Shown here: one piece after another, positions 23,080-31,150 of the stretch | Layout of the letters: each line of letters starts with the position of its first letter | Position numbering within the stretch: the stretch's first letter is position 1 | Source: Rhodoglobus sp. | GTDB taxonomy: Bacteria > Actinomycetota > Actinomycetes > Actinomycetales > Microbacteriaceae | Direction: 5' to 3' | Assembly (NCBI GenBank): GCA_025464445.1 | Contig: JAODLY010000053.1 | Span: forward strand, 1-45,990 | DNA: 45,990 nucleotides | Position numbers and translations under genes: made by a program | Notes under the pieces: model-generated | Seen by the model: only the letters and a program-made list of their open reading frames with translations | The model's database searches: none | What the model was told of the DNA's origin: nothing

Positions 23080-23778
23080 ATGAAAATACTCCTCGTAGAG
23101 GACGAACCATCGATGATCGATGCCCTGCAGCGGGGGCTCACGGCCGAGGGGTTCGTCACCGAGGCGGCTTCGAACGGCATCGACGGGCTGTGGATGGCCG
23201 AAGAGCAGGCTTTTGACGTCATCATCCTCGACATCATGCTGCCTGGCCTCTCCGGCTACGAGGTGTGCCGGCGGTTGCGCGCAGCGGGTTCGACTGTGCC
23301 GATCCTCATGCTCACCGCGAAAGACGGCGAATACGACGAGGCGGACGCCCTGGATCTCGGCGCGGACGACTACCTGTCTAAGCCCTTCTCTTTCGTCGTA
23401 CTGCTCGCGCGGCTTCGGGCGCTGCTGAGGCGGGCGCCGGCCGAGCGCGAACCGATGCTCACCGCCGGTCGAATCAGGCTCGACCCGGCAGCGCGGCGCT
23501 GCTGGAGTGGCGACGAGGAGATCGCGCTCACCGCCCGCGAGTTCTCGCTTGCCGAGTTCCTGGTCAGGCGTAAAGGGCAGACCGTGAGCAGGAACACGAT
23601 CGCCGAGCACGTCTGGGACTCCGAACTGGATATCGACTCGAACGTTATCGAGGTCTACATCGGGTACCTGCGCCGCAAGCTCGACCAGGGCTCGGCGGTG
23701 AGCAGCATCGAAACAGTGCGCGGTGTCGGCTATCGGCTGCTGGACAGGGTGGACACGGATGCAGCGCTCCAGGGCTGA
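23080..23778 (+). CDS. OmpR/PhoB-family response regulator
   Basis: Response regulator of 232 aa. The receiver has VEDEP (acidic pocket), phosphoacceptor Asp51 in IILDIMLPG, Thr in MLTAKDG and Lys in YLSKPFSF. The C-terminal winged helix ends with IETVRGVGYRLLD. ATG 23080 has a strong GGAGGA RBS 6 nt upstream; the open frame further upstream is not needed. It overlaps the kinase gene by 20 nt, so the pair is translationally coupled. Repeats in its own promoter suggest autoregulation and control of the small secreted acidic protein. Confidence 0.94.
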   Translation: MKILLVEDEPSMIDALQRGLTAEGFVTEAASNGIDGLWMAEEQAFDVIILDIMLPGLSGYEVCRRLRAAGSTVPILMLTAKDGEYDEADALDLGADDYLSKPFSFVVLLARLRALLRRAPAEREPMLTAGRIRLDPAARRCWSGDEEIALTAREFSLAEFLVRRKGQTVSRNTIAEHVWDSELDIDSNVIEVYIGYLRRKLDQGSAVSSIETVRGVGYRLLDRVDTDAALQG

Positions 23779-25153
23779 GACCACCCGTCGGCGTTTCGGC
23801 ATCCGCCTGCGGGTGGTGCTCACAGCCACGGTGGTTGTGGCGGCCGCACTAGGCATCAGCGGGGTTTCGCTCGTGCTGCTCCTTCAGCAATCACTCGTAT
23901 CGAGTCTCGATGCGGGGCTGGAGGCGAGGTCGGAAGACATCACAGCTCTCGCGGCAGCAGGAAGCCTCCCGTCGACGATCTCCAACACCGGCGAGGAGAG
24001 CTCGCTCATCCAGGTTGTGGATTCGTCGAACACCGTGATCGCCGCGACAAACAACGTGCAGGGACAGGAGCCGATCCTTGCCAGCCCACCCGCCGGCCCG
24101 GGTATCCAGTCTGTCGACCAGGTGCCGGTGGGGAACGGCCAGTTCCGGGTTTCGGCCGATACCGTGCAACTGCCGGGAGGGAAAGGCTGGGTCTACGTCG
24201 CTGCCTCGCTCTCCCAGGTCGACTCGGCCGTGGGCAACCTGACGATGCTGTTCGCCGTTGGGCTGCCCCTCGTGCTCCTCGTCGTTGTCGGCGCGCTCTG
24301 GCGCGCGGTGGGCCAGGTGCTGCATCCGGTGGAGGCGATCCGGCTACGGGCATCCACGATCGGCGGCGCCGACCTCTCGCAACGCGTTCCGGTTCCGTCA
24401 AGCAGCGACGAGATCGCGAGCCTCGCGACAACAATGAACGAGATGCTCGAACGGCTCGAAAGCGCGTCCCGCCGGCAGGGCCAGTTTCTTGGGGATGCCT
24501 CGCACGAGCTCCGCAGCCCGCTGGCGGCACTGCGAACCCAGGTCGATGTCGCCGTGGCGCACCCGGAGGCTCCCGGCTCTGCGGATGTTCTCGCGAGGGT
24601 TCAGGAACAGGTCGCGCGGATGTCGACACTCATCGACGACCTGCTCTTCCTCGCGCGCAGCACGGAGGCCGCGCCACACGACCTGACCGGTGTAGTCGAC
24701 CTCGACGAGTTGCTCATCGCGGAACTCCACAGGCTGCGCGAGCACGATGCCCCCGCCGTCGAACTGCTCTGGGTGCAGGCCGCCCGGGTTCGCGGCTCCG
24801 AACGGGATATCGCACGGTTGCTGCGCAATCTCGGCGACAACGCCAGGGAGCATGCGGAGTCCACTGTCACCCTCGGGCTGGCTGTGACCGAGGGAAGCGC
24901 CGAGTTCACCGTCCAGGACGACGGCGCAGGCATCCCGGTCCAGGATCGCGAGAGGGTCTTCGAGCGGTTCACCCGGCTCGATGAAGCCCGCACCCGCACC
25001 ACCCACGGCGGCGCGGGTGTGGGTCTCGCCATCGCCAGGCAAATCGTCGAGGATCACGGCGGCACGATAGCGATCACCGATCGGGCCGACGGCGCCACCG
25101 GGGCGGTGTTCGTCGTTCGGCTTCCGCTCTCGCCAGTGCAGGGCACTGGGTAG
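23759..25153 (+). CDS. Sensor histidine kinase (HAMP/HisKA type)
   Basis: Membrane sensor kinase of 464 aa. Helices at about 14-42 and 161-183 enclose an extracytoplasmic domain of about 120 residues. HAMP follows (about 183-236, with LHPVEAIRLRAS). The HisKA motif FLGDASHELRSPLAALR gives phospho-His249. The catalytic domain has LRNLGDNAREHAE (N-box), DDGAGIP and GGAGVGLAIARQIVEDHGG. Start ATG 23759 overlaps the end of the response regulator gene. Domain order matches CseC/MprB-like kinases, but the signal is unknown. mscS starts 11 nt after its stop, which could mean co-transcription or a new leaderless promoter. Confidence 0.93.
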   Translation: MQRSRAETTRRRFGIRLRVVLTATVVVAAALGISGVSLVLLLQQSLVSSLDAGLEARSEDITALAAAGSLPSTISNTGEESSLIQVVDSSNTVIAATNNVQGQEPILASPPAGPGIQSVDQVPVGNGQFRVSADTVQLPGGKGWVYVAASLSQVDSAVGNLTMLFAVGLPLVLLVVVGALWRAVGQVLHPVEAIRLRASTIGGADLSQRVPVPSSSDEIASLATTMNEMLERLESASRRQGQFLGDASHELRSPLAALRTQVDVAVAHPEAPGSADVLARVQEQVARMSTLIDDLLFLARSTEAAPHDLTGVVDLDELLIAELHRLREHDAPAVELLWVQAARVRGSERDIARLLRNLGDNAREHAESTVTLGLAVTEGSAEFTVQDDGAGIPVQDRERVFERFTRLDEARTRTTHGGAGVGLAIARQIVEDHGGTIAITDRADGATGAVFVVRLPLSPVQGTG

Positions 25154-25164
25154 GCTTGAACGCG

Positions 25165-26178
25165 ATGACTGGATTCGACTGGACGAGCCTGTGGCAGAAC
25201 CTGGCTGACTTCGACGCAACCTGGCATCTCTTCACCGTGCTGTTCGTCGTCGTCGGTGCGTTTATCATCCGTGCCGTGCTGCTCTTCGTGATTCGCCGGG
25301 TTGTGAACCGCATTGTCAACGGGGCGAAGAAGAAGCACGACTTCGAGGACACCCAGGCCCTTCTCATGTCGCCGATCGCCGCCGTGCGGATAGTGCAACG
25401 CACCCGCACCCTCGGCAGCGTGCTCGGCAATATCGTCTCGGCCATCGTGTTGGTCGTCGCGGTGCTGCTGGTGTTCAACGCCCTGGTCCCCGGCGCGACG
25501 GGTGCGTTCGCCTTGATCACCGCGGCCCTCGGCGCCGGGCTCGGTTTCGGTGCCCAGAACGTTGTCAAGGATGTGCTCAACGGCCTGTTCATGGTGTCCG
25601 AAGACCAGCTCGGTGTTGGCGACGTCGTCGACACCGGATTCGCGACCGGCGTTGTCGAGGGGGTCGGCATCCGCGTCACGCAGGTGCGCGACGTCAACGG
25701 CACGCTGTGGTTCGTGCGAAACGGTGAGATCCTGCGGGTCGGCAACATGTCCCAGGGTTGGGCGCGCGTGATAATCGACCTCGCCGTGCCGTACGAAGCG
25801 GATGTCGAGGCCGTGCAGGAGCGCATCCTCGCGACGGCGCTCGACATGGCTGCCACCGCGAAGTGGAAGTCCCGCATCCTCGAGAAACCGGAAATCTGGG
25901 GCATCGAGTCGATCTCCGCCGAAGCGATTATCGTGAGGCTCGTGGTCAAGACGGCGTCAGCCGCGAAGGATGACGTAGCGCGCGAGCTGCGTGCGCGGCT
26001 CAAGCGCGCGCTCGACGAGATCGGCGTGCGGCTGCCCGCGCTCAACTCCATAATTCTGAGCGGATTCGAGGGGGCGGGCAGCGTGCGCGGAGCCCGTCCG
26101 CCGAAGACAAAGCCGGTGGCCGTGCAGGCTTCGAGCGAGAAGCTCAGCCCCGACCAGCTCAGGAAGGGCGAGAAATGA
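25165..26178 (+). CDS. mscS: MscS-family mechanosensitive channel
   Basis: Small-conductance mechanosensitive channel of 337 aa that releases solutes on hypo-osmotic shock. Three membrane helices lie in the first 130 residues; the pore helix region is GAFALITAALGAGLGFGAQNVVKDVLNGLFMV (about 113-144) with the Gly/Ala packing pattern of TM3 of MscS. The beta domain follows, with VGDVVDTG and RNGEILRVGNMSQGW. A Lys/Ser-rich C-terminal tail ends the protein. ATG 25165 is preceded by TAGGCT 8 nt upstream and no Shine-Dalgarno. The stop overlaps the globin start in ATGA, so the two genes are coupled. Confidence 0.92.
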   Translation: MTGFDWTSLWQNLADFDATWHLFTVLFVVVGAFIIRAVLLFVIRRVVNRIVNGAKKKHDFEDTQALLMSPIAAVRIVQRTRTLGSVLGNIVSAIVLVVAVLLVFNALVPGATGAFALITAALGAGLGFGAQNVVKDVLNGLFMVSEDQLGVGDVVDTGFATGVVEGVGIRVTQVRDVNGTLWFVRNGEILRVGNMSQGWARVIIDLAVPYEADVEAVQERILATALDMAATAKWKSRILEKPEIWGIESISAEAIIVRLVVKTASAAKDDVARELRARLKRALDEIGVRLPALNSIILSGFEGAGSVRGARPPKTKPVAVQASSEKLSPDQLRKGEK

Positions 26179-26624
26179 CGACAGTTCCCGGCGGTCACGA
26201 GCCCAACCCCGTGACGCTGCGCATGAGCGCTGGTGGCGAGTCCGCGCAGGGCAACTTCTGGGAGCAGATCGGCGGCCGGGCCACGTTCGAGCGGTTGGTG
26301 CGGGCCTTCTACGCCGGCGTCGCGACCGACGAGGTGCTGCTGCCGATGTATCCGGAGCAGCCCGACCTGGAGGGCGCCATCCAGCGGCTCACCGGTTTTC
26401 TCGAGCAATACTGGGGCGGGCCGACGGCTTACAGCGACGAGCGCGGTCATCCGCGGCTGCGGATGCGGCACATGCCGTTCAGGGTCACACCGGAGGCGCG
26501 CGACCACTGGCTCACGCACATGCGCGCCGCGCTCGACAGTCTCGAACTGCCGCCGCTGCAGGACGCGACCCTGTGGGCTTATCTCGATCGTGCGGCCCAG
26601 GCGATGGTCAACAGCGCGGAGTAG
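26175..26624 (+). CDS. glbO: Group II truncated hemoglobin (trHbO)
   Basis: Truncated 2-on-2 globin of 149 aa, which binds O2 and other haem ligands in the cytoplasm. Proximal His99 lies in RMRHMPFRV, Trp112 in RDHWLTHM matches the G8 Trp that marks group II, and Tyr46 (AFYAG) is the B10 residue. The N-terminal extension of about 25 residues before FWEQIGG is longer than in most trHbO. ATG 26175 overlaps the mscS stop by 4 nt (ATGA). Proposed roles in mycobacteria include oxygen delivery or peroxide handling; the link with mscS is not explained. Confidence 0.94.
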   Translation: MTTVPGGHEPNPVTLRMSAGGESAQGNFWEQIGGRATFERLVRAFYAGVATDEVLLPMYPEQPDLEGAIQRLTGFLEQYWGGPTAYSDERGHPRLRMRHMPFRVTPEARDHWLTHMRAALDSLELPPLQDATLWAYLDRAAQAMVNSAE

Positions 26625-26632
26625 TCGAGTAG

Positions 26633-27436
26633 TCAGGCCCGACGCAGCACCCGGCGCGCGTGCGCGAGAAGCGGCTCGTCGACCATTCCGCCGCGGAAAA
26701 CGAAGACCCCGCGCTCACCCTCGGCCGCCTCGAGAACCGCGCGCGCGTACTCGAGCTCGTCGTGGCTGGGGGCGTACTCCGACCGGATGGTCGCCACCTG
26801 GCCGGGATGGACACACGCGCTCGCGATGAAACCGCTCGCTGCGGCATCCCGGGCCTGGGCCGCGAGGCCCTCGGTGTCCGCGATGTCGAGGTGCACGGTG
26901 TCGATGGCGGCCTTGTCGTGTGCGCCGGCCGCGAGGAGCACCGCGGAGCGGGCGTGCAGCGCGACGGCGCGGTAGTGGCCGTCCCTGAAGCGGCTCGAGC
27001 TGCCGCCGAGCGAGGCAACGAGATCTTCGGCGCCCCACATGAGCGCCGTGACGCAGTCAACAGCCGCGATCTCCGCGGCCGCGACGACACCCCTGGCGGT
27101 CTCGCACAGCGCGATGACCTCGTAGTCGCCGAGCCTGTCGAGGTCGCGCGGCCCCTGGGTCTTGGCGAGCATCACCATGCGGTAGCCGGTGCTGTCGATC
27201 GCCTCGATGTCGAGTTCGTGGTCGTCGGTGCCGGCGGGGTTGACCCGCACTATCGTGCCCGCCGGATCCAGTGGATGCGCGACGAGCGCCTCGCGGGCGG
27301 CGCCCTTGTCGCGCGGCCCGACAGCGTCTTCCAGGTCGAGGATCACGGCATCCGACCGGTCTGCGGCCTTGCCGTACCGCTCGGGACGGTCGGCGGGACA
27401 GAACAGCAGCGCGGGTCCCAGTTCGAAACGGGTCAC
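26633..27436 (-). CDS. citE: CitE-like CoA-ester lyase (beta-hydroxyacyl-CoA lyase)
   Basis: HpcH/HpaI/CitE-type TIM-barrel lyase of 267 aa. Motifs are LFCPADRPERYGKAA, AVILDLEDAVGPRDK, VRVNPAGT, ALCETARGV and MWGAEDLVASLGG, covering the CoA pocket and the Mg2+ ligands (Glu/Asp). The M. tuberculosis orthologue by context (Rv2498c) has been reported as a beta-hydroxyacyl-CoA lyase acting on HMG-CoA and citramalyl-CoA in leucine and itaconate breakdown, and the same gene order here supports that role. It is the last gene of the accD1 operon; GTG 27436 overlaps the maoC stop (GTGA). It ends 8 nt from the convergent globin gene. Confidence 0.88.
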   Translation of the reverse strand: MTRFELGPALLFCPADRPERYGKAADRSDAVILDLEDAVGPRDKGAAREALVAHPLDPAGTIVRVNPAGTDDHELDIEAIDSTGYRMVMLAKTQGPRDLDRLGDYEVIALCETARGVVAAAEIAAVDCVTALMWGAEDLVASLGGSSSRFRDGHYRAVALHARSAVLLAAGAHDKAAIDTVHLDIADTEGLAAQARDAAASGFIASACVHPGQVATIRSEYAPSHDELEYARAVLEAAEGERGVFVFRGGMVDEPLLAHARRVLRRA

Positions 27437-27930
27437 GGCCGATGCCCCACGCACCACATGAGCACCGAGCGCACCGCGCTCGCCACGACAACGCCGTCCT
27501 GGTTCTTCGCCGTGTGGCGCAGGGTCACGATTCCCTGGCCGGTGCGCGACTCGGAGAGCCGCTTGGAGTCGACAACGCTCTCCGAGTACAGGGTGTCACC
27601 CGGGAACAGCGGATGCGGAAAACTCACCTCCATGAAGCCGAGGTTGGCGACGATCGTGCCCTGGGTGAGCTGTGCCACCGAGGCGCCCACCATCGTCGCG
27701 AGCGTGAACATCGAGTTCACGAGCGGCCGTCCAAAAGGCTGGGTCGCCGCCCACGCTGCATCGAGGTGCAGGCCCTGGGTGTTCATCGTCATCGTCGTGA
27801 ACAGCACGTTGTCGGCATCCGTGACTGTGCGGCCCGGCCGGTGGAGGTAGCGGATGCCCGGCTCGAATTCCTCGTAGTACAGGCCGCGCTGCTCGACAGT
27901 TCGCTCTTCGACAGTGCTCTTCTCATTCAT
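27433..27930 (-). CDS. MaoC-family enoyl-CoA hydratase (leucine/itaconate branch)
   Basis: Hot-dog fold hydratase of 165 aa. The usual catalytic D-x4-H of MaoC proteins corresponds to NTQGLH here: His55 is kept but the Asp position is Asn50. The rest follows the fold, including FGRPLVNSMFTLATMVG and the GDTLYSES turn. By gene order it matches Rv2499c of M. tuberculosis, so the expected reaction is hydration of 3-methylglutaconyl-CoA (and perhaps itaconyl-CoA) to the beta-hydroxyacyl-CoA used by the CitE-like lyase. ATG 27930 has GGAG 7 nt upstream. Upstream fadE-like gene ends 14 nt away. Confidence 0.87.
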   Translation of the reverse strand: MNEKSTVEERTVEQRGLYYEEFEPGIRYLHRPGRTVTDADNVLFTTMTMNTQGLHLDAAWAATQPFGRPLVNSMFTLATMVGASVAQLTQGTIVANLGFMEVSFPHPLFPGDTLYSESVVDSKRLSESRTGQGIVTLRHTAKNQDGVVVASAVRSVLMWCVGHRP

Positions 27931-27944
27931 CGATTTCTCCCCAT

Positions 27945-29135
27945 CTATTCAGGTTGCGCCTGCGCGGACTCCCCCGCAAACCCCAGTTCCCTCGAGATGA
28001 CCATGAGCTGCACCTCTGTCGTGCCCTCGCCGATCTCGAGAATCTTCGAATCCCGGTAGTGCCTGGCCACGGGATTCTCGTTGAGAAAGCCGTAGCCGCC
28101 GAAGATCTGGGTCGCGTCCCTCGCGTTGTCCATCGCGGCCTCGCTGCTGATCATCTTGGCGAGGCTCGCCTCGAGTTTGAACGGCCTGCCCGCGACGAGT
28201 TTGTGGGCCGCGTCGTACGTGGCGAGGCGAGCGGCGTGCACGCGCGCCTGCATCCGGGCGATCTTGAAGGCGATGTGCTGGTTCGAGCCGATCGGCCTGC
28301 CGAAGACGTTGCGTGACTTCGCGTAGCGGATCGACTCCTCGAGGCAGCCCTGGGCAGCCCCCGTGCACAGCGCCGAGAACGCGACCCTGCCCTCGTCGAG
28401 GGTCTGGATGAAGTTCGCGAACCCGCGACCGCGCTCGCCCAGCAGGTTCGCCTCCGGCACGCGCACATCGGCGAACACGAGCGGGTGCGTGTCTGAGGTG
28501 TGCCAGCCGACCTTGTCATAGCTCGGTCCGACAATGAACCCGGGGGTGCCGCTCGGAACGAGGATCGCTGTCAGTTCGGGGGCGCCGTTCGACCGGGTTC
28601 CCGTGACCGCCGTCACTGTCACGAGGCGGGTGATCTTCGTGCCCGAGTTGGTGATGAACTGCTTCGTGCCGTTGATCACCCACTCGCCGCCCTCGAGCAC
28701 TGCCGTGGTTTTCGTGCCCGCCGCGTCAGAGCCGGCATCCGCTTCAGTGAGGCCGAAACCGGCGAGCGCCCGGCCCGTGGCCAGCATCGGCAACCACTCC
28801 TGCTTCTGCGCTTCGGTGCCGTTGCGGAAGACGGGCATGGCGCCGAGGCCGACGCCGGCCTCGAGCGTGACCCCGATCGACTGGTCGACCCTGCTGAGCT
28901 CTTCGATGGCGATGCACAGGTCGACGTAGTCCCTGCCCTGCCCGCCGTACTTCTTCGGGAAGGGCAGCCCGAAGAGCCCCATCTCCCCCATGGCCGCGAT
29001 GATCTCGTACGGCAGTTCGCGTTTCGTGTCGTACTCGTATGCCGCAGGCGCGACGACGGTGTCGGCGAAGTCCCGCACCTCGTTGCGCAGCCGCTCCTGC
29101 TGGCTTGTCTGGTCGATGTCGAGTTCGATGGTCAT
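27945..29135 (-). CDS. Acyl-CoA dehydrogenase (FadE19-like, probable isovaleryl-CoA dehydrogenase)
   Basis: FAD-dependent acyl-CoA dehydrogenase of 396 aa. Signatures are GFGLTEADAGSDAAG, WINGTKQFITN-like GTKQFITNSG, RNVFGRPIGSNQ and the C-terminal DSKILEIGEGTTEVQ; Glu near 370 sits at the MCAD-type catalytic position. In this operon it should oxidise isovaleryl-CoA (or 2-methyl-branched acyl-CoA) to the enoyl-CoA that the carboxylase next to it uses. Electrons go to ETF. ATG 29135 overlaps the accA1 stop (ATGA) and has GAAGGAG inside accA1. Substrate is inferred from context. Confidence 0.92.
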   Translation of the reverse strand: MTIELDIDQTSQQERLRNEVRDFADTVVAPAAYEYDTKRELPYEIIAAMGEMGLFGLPFPKKYGGQGRDYVDLCIAIEELSRVDQSIGVTLEAGVGLGAMPVFRNGTEAQKQEWLPMLATGRALAGFGLTEADAGSDAAGTKTTAVLEGGEWVINGTKQFITNSGTKITRLVTVTAVTGTRSNGAPELTAILVPSGTPGFIVGPSYDKVGWHTSDTHPLVFADVRVPEANLLGERGRGFANFIQTLDEGRVAFSALCTGAAQGCLEESIRYAKSRNVFGRPIGSNQHIAFKIARMQARVHAARLATYDAAHKLVAGRPFKLEASLAKMISSEAAMDNARDATQIFGGYGFLNENPVARHYRDSKILEIGEGTTEVQLMVISRELGFAGESAQAQPE

Positions 29136-31150
29136 GGTGCTCCTTCGTGGGGATCGATTCGCGCGACGACCTGGTCGATCCCGACCAGGTCCCCGCTACT
29201 GACGGTGAGGGTCACCACCCCGGCGACGGAAGCGAGCATCGTGTGCTCCATCTTCATCGCCTCGATCGTGAGTAGCGGCTGGCCCGCCTCCACGACATCT
29301 CCGGTAATCGCGGTGACCGCGACGACCGTGCCCGGCATCGCCGTGCGCACCTCCGGGTTCACGGCACCCGCGACACGCGACAGTGTCGACCGGTGCGCGG
29401 CGAGCACCTCGACGCGATCGGGTACTCGAAGCTCGTGGATGTGCCCGCCCCCGCTGAGCCAGATGCTGGCCTCACCACGCGCCCAGTCGAACGCCGTCGT
29501 TGCGCCGTCGAGCTCGATGGTCGCGGTCTGCGCGGTCATGGCGAACCGGGTGTCGCGCCCGTCGACGAGCGCCTCTTGCGGTGGCCCGAGCACGTCGATC
29601 GGGCCCGGAACGTGGTAGCGGGCGGGGCGGTGGGCGCCGATGCGCCATCCGCTCGGCCGCGCCCACGGCGAGTCGGTGTGCCAGGCGGCGGAGTGCTCGA
29701 TGAGGGCCGCCGTGGCGCGAGCCGCGCTCCCCACTGCACGGCCGCCCGATGCTGGCGCATCGTCCGGAACCGGCAGCGTGGGCCCAATTTCCAGCGAGTC
29801 GAAGGGGGTGCGCTCGATCAGGCCCGTGTCGAGCCGGCCGGCGCGCACGTCGGCATTCGCGACGAGCTCGCGCAGGAAGCCGAGGTTTGTGCGAACGCCG
29901 AGCACGACGGTCTCGGCGAGCGCCCGCTCGAGCCGCGCGAGCGCCTCACCGCGGTCGACGCCCCACGCGATGACCTTCGCGAGCATCGGGTCGTAGTCGG
30001 ATGCCACCACGAGCCCTTCGACGAGGCAGCTGTCGACCCGCACGCCGTCGCCCTCCGCCTCGCGCAACCGCAGCACGGTGCCGGTCGCGGGCAGGAACCC
30101 GGCGGCGGGATCCTCCGCGTACAACCGTGCCTCGATCGCATGGCCGTCGAATGCCACGTCGCCCTGGGTGATGGTGAGCGGCTCCCCGGCCGCGATCCGC
30201 AGCTGCCACTCGACGAGGTCGATGCCGCGCGCGCCCGCGATGGACACCGCAAGCTCCGTGACGGGGTGCTCGACCTGCAGGCGGGTGTTCATCTCCATGA
30301 AGAAGAACTCGCCGGGCTCCGCGTCGGAGACCAGGAACTCGACGGTGCCCGCCCCCACATAGTCGACGCTGCGCGCCACCTCGCGCGCCGCCTCACCGAT
30401 CGCGCTTCTCGTTGCATCGTCGAGCAACGGCGACGGCGCCTCTTCAACGATCTTCTGGTGGCGGCGCTGCAGCGAACACTCGCGCTCCCCCAGGTGGATG
30501 ACGTGGCCGTGGGCATCCGCGAGTACCTGCACCTCGATGTGCCGCGGGGTCGCGACGAGCCGCTCGAGCAGCAGGCTGTCGTCCCCGAACGCCTTCGTCG
30601 CGACCCGGCGGGAGGCCTCGAGCGCCGCTGGCAGTTCCGAAGCGGCGGAAACGACGGTCATGCCCTTGCCCCCACCTCCGGCGCTCGGCTTGATCAGCAG
30701 CGGAAACCCAACGCCCTTCGACGCCGCAACCAGTTGCTCGTCGGTCATGCCCGCGACACCAGCGCCCGGGATGACCGGCACGCCCCGCGCCGCCACGTGC
30801 TCCTTCGCGCGGATCTTGTCGCCCATGACCTCGATCGCCAGGGCGTCCGGCCCGATGAAGGCGACGCCGGCGGAGGTGCAGGAGCGCGCGAAATCCACGT
30901 TCTCGGAGAGGAAACCGTAGCCGGGGTGCACCGCCTGCGCGCCGCTTGTCACGGCCGCCTCAACGATCGCCGCGGCATCCAGGTAGCTGCCGATGAGCAG
31001 GGCGCTGTCGGCAAGCCCGATGTGCTTCGCGCCGCGATCGCTCGCGGTGTACACGGCGATCGAGCGGATTCCGAGCCGGCCCAGCGTGCGGATCACCCGG
31101 CAGGCGATCTCCCCGCGATTGGCCACGAGCACGGTGTCGAACACGGCCAT
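29132..31150 (-). CDS. accA1: Acyl-CoA carboxylase alpha subunit (biotin carboxylase + BCCP; 3-methylcrotonyl-CoA type)
   Basis: Biotin-carrying alpha subunit of 672 aa. The biotin carboxylase part (about 1-450) has VLVANRGEIACRVIR, the ATP-grasp KPSAGGGGKGM and EMNTRLQVEHPVTE. A middle domain leads to the C-terminal biotinyl domain with IEAMKMEHTM; Lys at about 633 is the biotinylation site. Together with AccD1 it carboxylates 3-methylcrotonyl-CoA in leucine breakdown. ATG 31150 overlaps the accD1 TGA by one nt; a GTG at 31153 is possible. Gene order accD1-accA1-fadE19-maoC-citE is the same as in M. tuberculosis. Confidence 0.93.
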   Translation of the reverse strand: MAVFDTVLVANRGEIACRVIRTLGRLGIRSIAVYTASDRGAKHIGLADSALLIGSYLDAAAIVEAAVTSGAQAVHPGYGFLSENVDFARSCTSAGVAFIGPDALAIEVMGDKIRAKEHVAARGVPVIPGAGVAGMTDEQLVAASKGVGFPLLIKPSAGGGGKGMTVVSAASELPAALEASRRVATKAFGDDSLLLERLVATPRHIEVQVLADAHGHVIHLGERECSLQRRHQKIVEEAPSPLLDDATRSAIGEAAREVARSVDYVGAGTVEFLVSDAEPGEFFFMEMNTRLQVEHPVTELAVSIAGARGIDLVEWQLRIAAGEPLTITQGDVAFDGHAIEARLYAEDPAAGFLPATGTVLRLREAEGDGVRVDSCLVEGLVVASDYDPMLAKVIAWGVDRGEALARLERALAETVVLGVRTNLGFLRELVANADVRAGRLDTGLIERTPFDSLEIGPTLPVPDDAPASGGRAVGSAARATAALIEHSAAWHTDSPWARPSGWRIGAHRPARYHVPGPIDVLGPPQEALVDGRDTRFAMTAQTATIELDGATTAFDWARGEASIWLSGGGHIHELRVPDRVEVLAAHRSTLSRVAGAVNPEVRTAMPGTVVAVTAITGDVVEAGQPLLTIEAMKMEHTMLASVAGVVTLTVSSGDLVGIDQVVARIDPHEGAP

